From: Christensenella sp. UBA1782
GTDB lineage: Bacteria; Bacillota; Clostridia; Christensenellales; DTU072
Direction: 5' to 3'
DNA: 8,049 nucleotides
Assembly (NCBI GenBank): GCA_002315475.1
Contig: DCGI01000034.1
Location: forward strand, 7,231-15,279
Part shown: positions 1 through 5,716 of the stretch, piece after piece
How positions within the stretch are numbered: the first letter of the stretch is position 1
Layout of the letters: the number at the start of each line of letters is the position of its first letter
The notes under the pieces: generated by a model
The model's database searches: none
What the model was told of the DNA's origin: nothing
The model's input: only the letters and a program-made list of their open reading frames with translations
Position numbers and translations under genes: made by a program

Positions 1-2
1 CG

Positions 3-533
3 AAAAAGCCTTTCGTTCCCAAGTCCGAGGCGGAATATATGGAAGCTTTCCGAAAGTCTTTGGAATCGGAAGGAATCGGTTTATTTGCTTTCGACTCCAC
101 CCAAAAAGCCGACACGATTGCTTATTTTAAGGTTCGTCGAGTGGTTCGCGATACCTCTTTTGCCGCCATGCTGTACTTGACGGTTCTTCTGCTCGGTCTT
201 TTTATTTGGAAAGATTTGTTTGCGTTCTCCTTGCTCTACGTTCATATTTTTGCCGGAATTGGCTTCTCGGGCGTTGTCGTTTGCTTCTTTATGTGGTTGC
301 AAGCTCCTCAGAAACGCCGAAAATGCGTTATAAATTTGAAGTTATTGAATACGGTGATGATTCTTTGCTTTGTAGGAGTTTCTTTGCTTTCCGTGGCAAT
401 ATTACTGTTCTTGCCGAACGGCTACGGATTGACGTCGGCACCCCTGTACGTCCCTTCCGTTTTGGCAACGATTTTCCCCTTCTGCGGTATCGTGTATTCG
501 TTGCTTTATAAATCCGGCAATTATTCAAAATAA
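3..533 (+). CDS. Four-helix membrane protein of unknown function (probably 5'-truncated by the window edge)
   Basis: I do not recognise this family. The frame is open from the first bases of the window, and the 12 codons before the ATG at 39 read as plausible protein (KKPFVPKSEAEY), so the gene probably starts outside the window. ATG39 is a possible alternative start because a GAGG lies 8 bases before it. Counting from that Met, a soluble, charged N-terminal stretch (1-40) is followed by four hydrophobic segments at about 41-57, 61-87, 102-125 and 136-157. A basic loop (QKRRK, 91-95) lies between segments 2 and 3. No catalytic motif, signal peptide or metal-binding cluster is visible. By the positive-inside rule the basic loop, and so both ends, should be cytoplasmic. 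It converges on rnhA and shares a terminator with it, so it belongs to a separate transcription unit entering from the left. That it is an integral membrane protein is secure; its role is unknown. Confidence 0.7.
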   Translation, partial: KKPFVPKSEAEYMEAFRKSLESEGIGLFAFDSTQKADTIAYFKVRRVVRDTSFAAMLYLTVLLLGLFIWKDLFAFSLLYVHIFAGIGFSGVVVCFFMWLQAPQKRRKCVINLKLLNTVMILCFVGVSLLSVAILLFLPNGYGLTSAPLYVPSVLATIFPFCGIVYSLLYKSGNYSK

Positions 534-544
534 AATATATGTCA

Positions 545-581
545 AAAAAAAGACGCAAGCCGTTCGCTTGCGTCTTTTTTT
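545..581. terminator. Bidirectional rho-independent terminator between convergent genes
   Basis: A perfect inverted repeat has arms at 545-560 and 566-581 around a five-base loop. The core GACGCAAGC/GCTTGCGTC is flanked by A-runs on the left and T-runs on the right. Both strands therefore show a GC-rich stem followed by a U-tract. It lies 11 bases after the stop of the membrane-protein gene and 10 bases after the rnhA stop, so it should end both convergent transcripts. Confidence 0.93.
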
Positions 582-591
582 GCGTTAAAAT

Positions 592-1041
592 CTAATCGTT
601 AGACTTGTCTAAAAGGGTGATTTCGTGTTTTGCGAGTTCATCGCAACGATTGTTGTAGGCGTTGTCGGCGTGTCCTTTCACTTTTACAAAGGAAACGACG
701 TGTTTTTGGGTTTCCAAGAGCAAAGCTTTCCATAAATCCACGTTTTTAACCGGTTCTTTGCCTGCGGTTTTCCAATTCTTTTCTATCCATCCGTTTATCC
801 ATCCTTTTAGAAAAGGATCTAAGGAATAAGCGCTGTCGCTGTATATCGTTACTTCGCAAGGCTCTTTTAATTGCATCAAAGCATTGATAATGGCAAAAAG
901 TTCCATACGGTTATTTGTCGTTTCGGGATAGCCGCCCGATATGACTTTTTCTTTCCCGTTGTAAATCAAGATGGCTGCCCACCCCCCTTTTCCCGGATTG
1001 TTACTGCAAGCTCCGTCGGTGTATATGTCTACGTGTTTCAT
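592..1041 (-). CDS. rnhA: Ribonuclease HI
   Basis: This cytoplasmic endonuclease cuts the RNA strand of RNA-DNA hybrids, removing R-loops, primer remnants and misincorporated ribonucleotides. The 149-residue product has the usual length of bacterial RNase HI. All the active-site residues are visible: D9 in YTDGACSNNPG, E47 in NNRMEL, D69 in YSDSAY, H124 in VKGHADN and D134 in NRCDELA. These match E. coli D10, E48, D70, H124 and D134 almost position for position. The Trp/Lys-rich segment at about 81-95 (WINGWIEKNWKTAGK) is the basic protrusion that grips the hybrid, so this is the full RNase HI form and not the short protrusion-less type. Its ATG overlaps the proC stop as ATGA, with an AGGAAAG Shine-Dalgarno inside the end of proC, so it is the second gene of a translationally coupled pair. 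It ends just before the shared terminator. Confidence 0.97.
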   Translation of the reverse strand: MKHVDIYTDGACSNNPGKGGWAAILIYNGKEKVISGGYPETTNNRMELFAIINALMQLKEPCEVTIYSDSAYSLDPFLKGWINGWIEKNWKTAGKEPVKNVDLWKALLLETQKHVVSFVKVKGHADNAYNNRCDELAKHEITLLDKSND

Positions 1042-1835
1042 AGCTTCTTTCCTAATTCAAGGCTCCTTAAACGGCATTTTTCGATACCCAAAGCGATTGT
1101 TTTGACTAAGTCTTTTTCTCGATAGCACTGTACCGCTTCGATTGTCGTACCGCCTTTACTGCACACTTTATCAATCAAGGTATCAATGTCTTCTTCGGCG
1201 TTTCTTACCATTTCCGCCGTTCCTATCATGGTTTCGAGGGCGAGCGTTTTGCTTTGTTCGAAGGTTAGTCCCCCTTCCATACCGCCTTGAATCATCCCTT
1301 GTAAAAACATATAGACGTACGCCGGTCCGCTTCCGCTGACCGAAGTTACGGCGTCAAAATACTTCTCTTCGATGGGTACAATTTCTCCGCACGATTTCAA
1401 AAGGTCGTAAATAGCTCTTTCGTCCTCTTTCGATACGTTATCGGCATGTACACCCATAACCCCTTTTCCGAGTTTGCAAGGGGTATTGGGCATAACGCGG
1501 ACGACGGGGCAGGGATAATTAAGATTAGAACGCAATGTTTCAATCGTTACGCCCGCCATGATGCTGATAACGGTGTTTTTTTCCGAGAAGGAAACCACGG
1601 AAGTGACGGACGGAAAGTGCTGCGGCTTGACGGCAAACAAAACGTATTGTGCTTGGTCGGCAATCTCTTGCGGAGAAGCGGCTACCCTAAATTTTTTCGC
1701 AAATTCTTGCATTTTTTCGGCGTTGACGTCATATACTATCACCTCGTTCGGCGATAATTTCTTTTCTTCGAGAATACGGGACAGAATCGCTTGTCCCATG
1801 GTACCGATTCCGAAGATTCCTAAACGATAATTCAT
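1038..1835 (-). CDS. proC: Pyrroline-5-carboxylate reductase
   Basis: This enzyme reduces 1-pyrroline-5-carboxylate to L-proline with NAD(P)H, the last step of proline synthesis, in the cytosol. The 265-residue protein matches the family length of about 270. The N-terminal Rossmann motif is GIFGIGTMG (6-14). Further family motifs are AVKPQ (68-72), VRVMPNTP (112-119), SGSGPAYV (167-174), at the start of the dimerisation/substrate domain, and the signature KVCSKGGTTIEAV (223-235). The signature has Lys where the textbook E. coli-type motif has Pro (SPGGTT); I believe this is a common variant in Firmicutes and not a defect. The start is supported by AGGAG seven bases upstream (1841-1845). The stop overlaps rnhA by 4 bases. 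No good promoter lies directly upstream; the nearest convincing minus-strand one is at 2064-2092, beyond the tRNA gene. Confidence 0.97.
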   Translation of the reverse strand: MNYRLGIFGIGTMGQAILSRILEEKKLSPNEVIVYDVNAEKMQEFAKKFRVAASPQEIADQAQYVLFAVKPQHFPSVTSVVSFSEKNTVISIMAGVTIETLRSNLNYPCPVVRVMPNTPCKLGKGVMGVHADNVSKEDERAIYDLLKSCGEIVPIEEKYFDAVTSVSGSGPAYVYMFLQGMIQGGMEGGLTFEQSKTLALETMIGTAEMVRNAEEDIDTLIDKVCSKGGTTIEAVQCYREKDLVKTIALGIEKCRLRSLELGKKL

Positions 1836-1840
1836 AGTTT

Positions 1841-1845
1841 CTCCT
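1841..1845 (-). promoter_or_regulatory. Shine-Dalgarno of proC
   Basis: AGGAG on the minus strand lies five to seven bases before the ATG at 1835, a standard Firmicutes ribosome binding site that fixes this start. Confidence 0.8.
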
Positions 1846-1865
1846 ATCTTTTTACGTGTAAAGTC

Positions 1866-1894
1866 TTGACGAAATGTATTTTTTACTATATAAT
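1866..1894 (+). promoter_or_regulatory. Sigma-A type promoter of the tRNA-Trp gene
   Basis: The -35 TTGACG (1866-1871) and the -10 TATAAT (1889-1894) are separated by exactly 17 bases. Transcription would start around 1901, about eight bases before the mature 5' end of the tRNA, which leaves a short leader for RNase P to remove. Near-consensus promoters of this kind are typical of stable-RNA genes. I see no second tRNA or CDS in the unit. Confidence 0.85.
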
Positions 1895-1908
1895 AATATA
1901 CGTTGTTT

Positions 1909-1983
1909 AGGGGAGTGGCTCAATGGTAGAGCAGCGGTCTCCAAAACCGCTGGTTGCGTGTTCGAATCGCGTCTCCCCTGCCA
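1909..1983 (+). tRNA. tRNA-Trp (anticodon CCA), 3' CCA encoded
   Basis: The cloverleaf folds by eye. The acceptor arm AGGGGAG (1909-1915) pairs with CTCCCCT (1973-1979). The D stem is GCTC/GAGC (1918-1921 with 1929-1932). The anticodon stem GCGGT/ACCGC (1934-1938 with 1946-1950) closes a seven-base loop CTCCAAA. The T arm (1956-1972) carries the loop TTCGAAT. The anticodon CCA at 1941-1943 reads UGG (Trp). The discriminator base is G1980, as expected for bacterial tRNA-Trp, and the terminal CCA (1981-1983) is genomically encoded. A34 is absent and C34 present, so it should not read UGA, consistent with TGA being a true stop in this window. It is a single-gene unit with its own promoter and terminator. 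Confidence 0.97.
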
Positions 1984-1985
1984 AT

Positions 1986-2019
1986 ATCCGATATCCTTTG
2001 CGGATGTCGGATTTTTTTT
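1986..2019 (+). terminator. Rho-independent terminator of tRNA-Trp
   Basis: An 11-bp stem (1986-1996 with 2002-2012, one G-T pair) around the loop TTTGC is followed by eight T residues (2012-2019). It begins three bases after the encoded CCA. Read on the minus strand the same hairpin has no U-tract after it, so it should not stop transcription coming from the other direction. Confidence 0.9.
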
Positions 2020-2063
2020 GACTTATTTACGGTAACTTGCCTAATAAATCATGAATATCTATG

Positions 2064-2092
2064 AGTATACACGCTTTTTAGGTAAAAGTCAA
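2064..2092 (-). promoter_or_regulatory. Predicted sigma-A promoter firing leftwards towards tRNA-Trp antisense and proC
   Basis: On the minus strand, TTGACT (2092-2087) and TATACT (2069-2064) are separated by exactly 17 bases, each one mismatch from consensus. Transcription would begin near 2056-2058. The next minus-strand gene is proC, about 220 bases downstream, and the stretch between them is the antisense of the tRNA-Trp unit. No minus-strand terminator is visible in that stretch, so this is the best candidate for the proC-rnhA promoter. An alternative is that it makes a small non-coding RNA. The promoter match is seen directly; its activity and target are inferred. Confidence 0.62.
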
Positions 2093-2114
2093 TCCTTAAC
2101 GGTTGGTTCCCCTT

Positions 2115-2738
2115 CTAAAAGAGTTGCGTCGGTAATTTCTTTTTTTGTTTGGGCGGAAACAATTTGTCGTATGCTTCGGCATCCGTTTCGTTGACTAAAT
2201 AGATGTCGGGCGTCTTATACTCCCCTTTTATGCCGTTTAGATAACCTTGTTTTAATTCCTTGCATAAAAAGAAAGAGTCGTCGGTGCCTTCGGGTAAGCC
2301 ATGATAAGAAATATGAAACTCGCGAGCGTATGTAAAACCGCTTTTACCGTAAAAATCAATATTTCCCTCAAAACAAACGGCGCCGAATCCCATATCCGTT
2401 GCTTTTTGCAAGGAATAATCCAATAATATTTTACCGTATCCCTTTCTTTTGTAGGCATTGGCAATACAAATAGGCCCCATGGTTAAGATAGGGAATTTTT
2501 CATTGTTTTCTAAAGTAAGATAGGTTCTGTAAAAGACGTTTTGCCCGATGAGTTTATCGTTTACCTTCAAAACAAAATCCAATTCCTTTACAAAGTTCTC
2601 GTCGGTTCTCATCCGATGCAATACGAAATGTTCTAAGCATCCCGGTCTGTATACGTTCCAAAAACTTTCTCGGACTAAATTTTCTACAGCAAAACGGTCT
2701 TCTGCGGATTCCGGTTCTATACTATACGGCTCTGTCAT
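2115..2738 (-). CDS. GNAT-family N-acetyltransferase (YhbS-like)
   Basis: This is a probable acetyl-CoA-dependent acyltransferase of 207 residues; the substrate cannot be told from sequence. The GNAT core occupies about residues 5-160. Motif A is AYKRKGYGKILLDYS (95-109), whose K97-R98-K-G100-Y-G102 stretch is the pyrophosphate-binding loop for acetyl-CoA. Motif B includes the FYGKSGF signature (129-135), typical of the family. The preceding strand MGPICIA (87-93) ends in the usual splayed position. The C-terminal 45 residues are outside the core and end in a lysine-rich tail (PPKQKKKLPTQLF). The layout resembles the YhbS/COG3153 group. The start is supported by GAGAGG at 2745-2750. The gene is not obviously linked to its neighbours: a hairpin separates it from the upstream operon, and no clear terminator follows it before the 2064-2092 promoter. 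Confidence 0.85.
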   Translation of the reverse strand: MTEPYSIEPESAEDRFAVENLVRESFWNVYRPGCLEHFVLHRMRTDENFVKELDFVLKVNDKLIGQNVFYRTYLTLENNEKFPILTMGPICIANAYKRKGYGKILLDYSLQKATDMGFGAVCFEGNIDFYGKSGFTYAREFHISYHGLPEGTDDSFFLCKELKQGYLNGIKGEYKTPDIYLVNETDAEAYDKLFPPKQKKKLPTQLF

Positions 2739-2778
2739 AGCATACCTCTCTGCTTGTAAGATTTTCTTTGAATCGAAA

Positions 2779-2806
2779 AGAACCGATATAAAACTATATC
2801 AGTTCT
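2779..2806 (-). terminator. Probable terminator of the ispH-rpsA operon
   Basis: On the minus strand a 12-bp stem (arms 2795-2806 and 2779-2790, one G-T pair) around a four-base loop is followed by an interrupted U-tract (TCTTTTCG) at the base of the stem. It lies about 30 bases after the S1 stop and about 40 bases before the GNAT start. The stem is AT-rich and the U-run short, so termination may be partial and some readthrough into the GNAT gene is possible. The hairpin is seen directly; its strength is inferred. Confidence 0.6.
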
Positions 2807-2834
2807 GTACGGTTAAAAACGATTTTGAAGGATA

Positions 2835-5072
2835 TTAGTCTTCGGTGGGGATATTGATGCTCCCGAACAAAGCACCGAGGTTGCTATGAGAGCTGCCGGA
2901 AAAATGGGAATGAGGTCCTTCTTCTTCGCCATTTTCCTTAACCTTTTTGCCCTTCTTGTCCTTGCCGCCCTTTGCACCTTTATCATCGTCGCCTTCTTCT
3001 TCGTCTACGGGAGCAACGACGGGTTCTTCAACAACGGGGAGAGCTTCTTTGATGCTCAACGTGATCTTTTCGCCTTCGTAACTCACAATCTTCACGTTGA
3101 CTTCATCTCCTTCCTTAAGAGAAGATTCGTTGATGTTTTGGAGGAAAGATTGTTGAATTTGGCTGATGTGAACGAGTCCGTCAATTCCGGGTTCCAATTC
3201 CACAAATACGCCGTATTTGACGATTTTGGCAACTTTTCCTGCGACGATAGTCCCTACGGGATACTTTTCTTGAGCGATTTCGTTCGGCTTCTTTTGAAGC
3301 TCTCTGTAGCTCAAGCTGATTCTGCCAGTTTCTCTGCTGAACTCTTTAACGACAAATTCGTAAACTTTGTTGAGTTCCAATATGTCGGCGGGTTTGGTAT
3401 CCTTGCGTTTGCTCCAAGTAAGGTCGGAGTTATGTACAAGACCATCCATATATTTTAAGCTGACGAATGCACCGAAATCGGCGAAACGTTTAACTTTTCC
3501 GGTAACTTTGGCACCTTTATAAATCTTCGACCAAAATTCGTCGTCACGAGCGGCTTTTTCTTCTTCCAAAATGACTCTTTGGCTGGCAACGATTCTCTTC
3601 GGATTGGGTTTTCTGGTTTTGCCGTCTTCGGTGGGTTCTTCTTCACGCGGAGGAAGGGCTCTCAAACGCAAAGGCTTGTTGGCGTATTCTTCCAAGTTTC
3701 CCACGTATCCCATTCTGATTTGGGATGCCGGAATAAAGATGGTGTAGCTACCGATTTTTCCGAGCAAGCCGCCTTTGATAACGGAAGTCTTGTCCAAAGA
3801 AAATTCTTCGCCGGCAAGAATCTTTTGTACGTGTTCGTCGTCTATTTTCATTTCGTCAAAGCGTTTTTTACTGAGATTCATGTCGTTCGGTTTGTCGGGA
3901 TTCTTCGGAATCATGATGACATCGAGGGTTTGTCCGACAACATAATTGGCGGGATCGTAGGTACCGTCAATTTCCGCTTCGTCTTTAGAAATAAATCCAC
4001 TGTCGTTTTTACCGCCGTTTTCGATGGCAACCGAAATGCCGGTAATATCGGACTTGATAACCATAACTTTCAACCGCATGTTTTCGTGATAGTTCTTCGG
4101 CGGTTTAACGCTCTTCATCAATTCGTCCATAGACTCTTTGCCTTGTTCGGCAACTTTTGCAGTCGTCTCTACGACAGGTGTTGTTTCCTCGAGCTTTGCA
4201 ACGTTTTCTTGGTCGAGGACTGTTTGTTTTTCTTCGCTCATTCTGTAAAAAACCTCCATAATCAACTCTTTGGGAGTTGACGCACCGGAAATGATACCGA
4301 GTGCTTGTTTATTCTTTTCTATTTTTACCGACTCGAGGTCGGATTTTGACTCTATGAGATAAGTTTCCGCTCCGTTTTTGCTCACCGTCTCGCAGAGACG
4401 ACGGGAATTTGCGCTGGTTTTATCTCCGACGACCAGAAAGCAATCACATATTTTTGACATACGGATAGCTTCCTCTTGTCTTTTATATGTAGTATAGCAA
4501 ATTGTGTTCCGAATTTCAAGTATTTTATTGAATTTTCTTATAAAAAAAGTAATATTTTTTTGAAAATCTTCAAATTTCTCGGGGGGAAGGGTGGTTTGTG
4601 GCAGCAAAACGTATTTTTCGGCGACGGAGAAGTCGATTTCTTCGGGCGAAAGAACGATTTGAAAGTTGTTTTTGCAGTAACCGGCTGTTACCTGTAACTC
4701 GACGTGATTTTCGTCGCCCACCAACAGTACGCAATACCCTCGGCTCGCATAATCGGCTGCCGTACGATGAATGGCTTTTACGGCGGGACAAGTCGCATCG
4801 ACAACGGTCACTCCCCTTTCCCGTAAGGTCAAAAACGTTTCCGGCGTGGCACCGTGCGCACTGACGACGGCAATCTCTCCCGCCTTAAAATTTTCGACGG
4901 TTTGAACGGGTATTCCGAGTTTTTCGACGGCGATTTTGTTGTGTACGAGAGGATGCAGGCAATAGACGGAAGTGCGGTTGGTTTCCGCTTGTTTTTTCGC
5001 TTGTTCGGCAAGGGCAAAAGAACGTTCCGCTCCTTTACAAAAGCCGCAGTTTTCGGAAAGAATTATTTGCAT
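2835..5072 (-). CDS. ispH: Bifunctional 4-hydroxy-3-methylbut-2-enyl diphosphate reductase (IspH) / 30S ribosomal protein S1 fusion
   Basis: This is a 745-residue fusion. Residues 1-278 are IspH, the [4Fe-4S] enzyme that converts HMBPP to IPP and DMAPP in the MEP pathway. Cluster ligands are C12, C95 and C192 (NTICYTT). Active-site residues H44, H73, H123, E125, T160/T161, S220, N222 and S265 are all in family motifs (LVHN, SAHG, HVEL, PQTT, TSANS, SGAST). An acidic linker (about 279-325) leads to four S1/OB domains at about 330-403, 421-506, 520-595 and 606-677. The last two are the most canonical, with FGAFVSL...DGLVH and YGVFVEL...DGLVHIS. Residues 680-745 are a charged Asp/Glu/Lys/Gly tail ending in a His/Ser-rich piece. 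S1 helps recruit mRNA to the 30S subunit. The ATG overlaps the end of cmk by 10 bases and has no evident Shine-Dalgarno, so translation is probably coupled. The same fusion is known from Clostridia. S1 may also be made alone (see 4239-4257). Confidence 0.95.
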   Translation of the reverse strand: MQIILSENCGFCKGAERSFALAEQAKKQAETNRTSVYCLHPLVHNKIAVEKLGIPVQTVENFKAGEIAVVSAHGATPETFLTLRERGVTVVDATCPAVKAIHRTAADYASRGYCVLLVGDENHVELQVTAGYCKNNFQIVLSPEEIDFSVAEKYVLLPQTTLPPEKFEDFQKNITFFIRKFNKILEIRNTICYTTYKRQEEAIRMSKICDCFLVVGDKTSANSRRLCETVSKNGAETYLIESKSDLESVKIEKNKQALGIISGASTPKELIMEVFYRMSEEKQTVLDQENVAKLEETTPVVETTAKVAEQGKESMDELMKSVKPPKNYHENMRLKVMVIKSDITGISVAIENGGKNDSGFISKDEAEIDGTYDPANYVVGQTLDVIMIPKNPDKPNDMNLSKKRFDEMKIDDEHVQKILAGEEFSLDKTSVIKGGLLGKIGSYTIFIPASQIRMGYVGNLEEYANKPLRLRALPPREEEPTEDGKTRKPNPKRIVASQRVILEEEKAARDDEFWSKIYKGAKVTGKVKRFADFGAFVSLKYMDGLVHNSDLTWSKRKDTKPADILELNKVYEFVVKEFSRETGRISLSYRELQKKPNEIAQEKYPVGTIVAGKVAKIVKYGVFVELEPGIDGLVHISQIQQSFLQNINESSLKEGDEVNVKIVSYEGEKITLSIKEALPVVEEPVVAPVDEEEGDDDKGAKGGKDKKGKKVKENGEEEGPHSHFSGSSHSNLGALFGSINIPTED
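4239..4257 (-). promoter_or_regulatory. Internal ribosome binding site and start for free ribosomal protein S1
   Basis: GGAGG (4257-4253) lies 11 bases before an in-frame ATG (4241-4239) encoding Met278, exactly at the IspH/S1 junction (YR-MSEEKQ). Initiation here would give a 468-residue S1 with all four S1 domains and no IspH part. The spacing is longer than ideal but workable. The GGAGG is also the coding sequence for Met-Glu-Val, so chance is possible. The contrast with the ispH start, which lacks a visible Shine-Dalgarno, strengthens the case. Confidence 0.55.
4491..4519 (-). promoter_or_regulatory. Predicted intragenic sigma-A promoter for S1 inside ispH
   Basis: On the coding strand of ispH, TTGAAA (4519-4514) and TATACT (4496-4491) are separated by exactly 17 bases. 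The predicted start, near 4484, is about 240 bases before the internal S1 start. The element sits at the edge of a strikingly AT-rich stretch (18 G+C in the 90 bases 4491-4580 by my count). The -10 partly coincides with codons of the conserved ICYTT motif that holds cluster ligand C192, so part of the match is constrained by protein sequence. Confidence 0.55.
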
Positions 5073-5716
5073 AACAGGGCAAGAATTTTTGCGGTAACTT
5101 CTTCTATCGTCAGGTTTGTCGTGTCGATTACGACGGCGTCGGGACAGATAACAAGGGGTGCAAAAGAACGTGTTTTGTCCTGTAAATCCCTTTTTTCGAT
5201 ATCGGCGAGTATTTCTTCAAAAGAAATATCCTGCCCTTTGGCGTGTAATTCCGATTGTCTCCTTTGGGCACGAACGCGACTGTCCGCCGTCATGTAAAAC
5301 TTATAATCGGCGTTCGGAAGGACGTAGCTCCCTATATCCCGTCCGTCTAAAACGCAATCGCATTTTTGAGCGACATTCCTTTGCAGTTCCACGAGTTTTA
5401 TGCGTACGGCGGGAATCTTGGAAACGGTGCTTGCCGCCATGGAAATTCGGTTTTCCCGAATGAACGGCGTGGTGTTGATACCGTTGACGGAAACCTGTTG
5501 AACGCCGTTTTCTTCCCATACTTTCATGTCCATGTCGGTAAGTAAGGGCAAAACCGTACTTTCGTCGGTAACGTCGGCGCCTTTTTTCAAGGCGTAGTAC
5601 GCTATGGCTCGGTACATGGCACCCGTATCGAGATAGGCGATACGAAGGGTTTTGGCAAGGATTTTGGCAATGGTGCTTTTCCCGCTTCCGCCGGGACCGT
5701 CGATGGCTATGTTCAT
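5063..5716 (-). CDS. cmk: Cytidylate kinase
   Basis: This enzyme phosphorylates CMP and dCMP with ATP to the diphosphates, feeding RNA/DNA and CDP-lipid precursors; it is cytosolic. The 217-residue protein has the usual length for bacterial short-form CMP kinase. The P-loop GPGGSGKST is at residues 7-15. LDTGAMYR (29-36) and DGRDIG (124-129) contribute to the nucleoside monophosphate site. The lid segment with the family pattern RDxxDxxR is at R176-D177, D180 and R183. The start has GGAGG only four bases before the ATG, and the ATG overlaps the upstream flavoprotein stop as ATGA. The stop lies 10 bases inside ispH. From memory, many Clostridia place a plsC-type acyltransferase gene between cmk and ispH; here they are directly joined. 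Neighbourhood of cmk with an S1 gene is widespread in bacteria. Confidence 0.97.
   Translation of the reverse strand: MNIAIDGPGGSGKSTIAKILAKTLRIAYLDTGAMYRAIAYYALKKGADVTDESTVLPLLTDMDMKVWEENGVQQVSVNGINTTPFIRENRISMAASTVSKIPAVRIKLVELQRNVAQKCDCVLDGRDIGSYVLPNADYKFYMTADSRVRAQRRQSELHAKGQDISFEEILADIEKRDLQDKTRSFAPLVICPDAVVIDTTNLTIEEVTAKILALLCK

Noticed and set aside
1836..1908. T-box or other riboswitch leader before proC
   Set aside because: No T-box core, specifier-like stem or terminator/antiterminator pair is visible, and the space overlaps the tRNA promoter.
1885..1913. Divergent minus-strand promoter for proC using TATAGT at 1885-1890
   Set aside because: The expected -35 position falls in the tRNA acceptor arm (CCCCTA) with no similarity to TTGACA; the AT-rich -10 of the tRNA promoter simply looks similar in reverse.
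1909..2019. tRNA gene as an integration attachment site
   Set aside because: No integrase gene and no duplicated tRNA 3' end elsewhere in the window; flanks are housekeeping genes.
3579..4280. Long plus-strand open frame (233 codons) opposite ispH-rpsA
   Set aside because: It lies wholly antisense to strongly conserved S1 and IspH coding sequence, has Phe/Val-rich composition typical of a shadow frame, and shows no ribosome binding site or recognisable domain.
4443..4478. Second internal start within ispH (AGAGGA before ATG encoding Met205)
   Set aside because: It would produce an IspH fragment lacking two of the three cluster cysteines plus S1, which makes no functional sense; the similarity is explained by the Gln-Glu-Glu codons.
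4454..4482. TTGACA on the plus strand inside ispH as a promoter for an antisense RNA
   Set aside because: No -10 element is found at 16-18 bases; the sequence at the expected place (TGTCTT) does not match.
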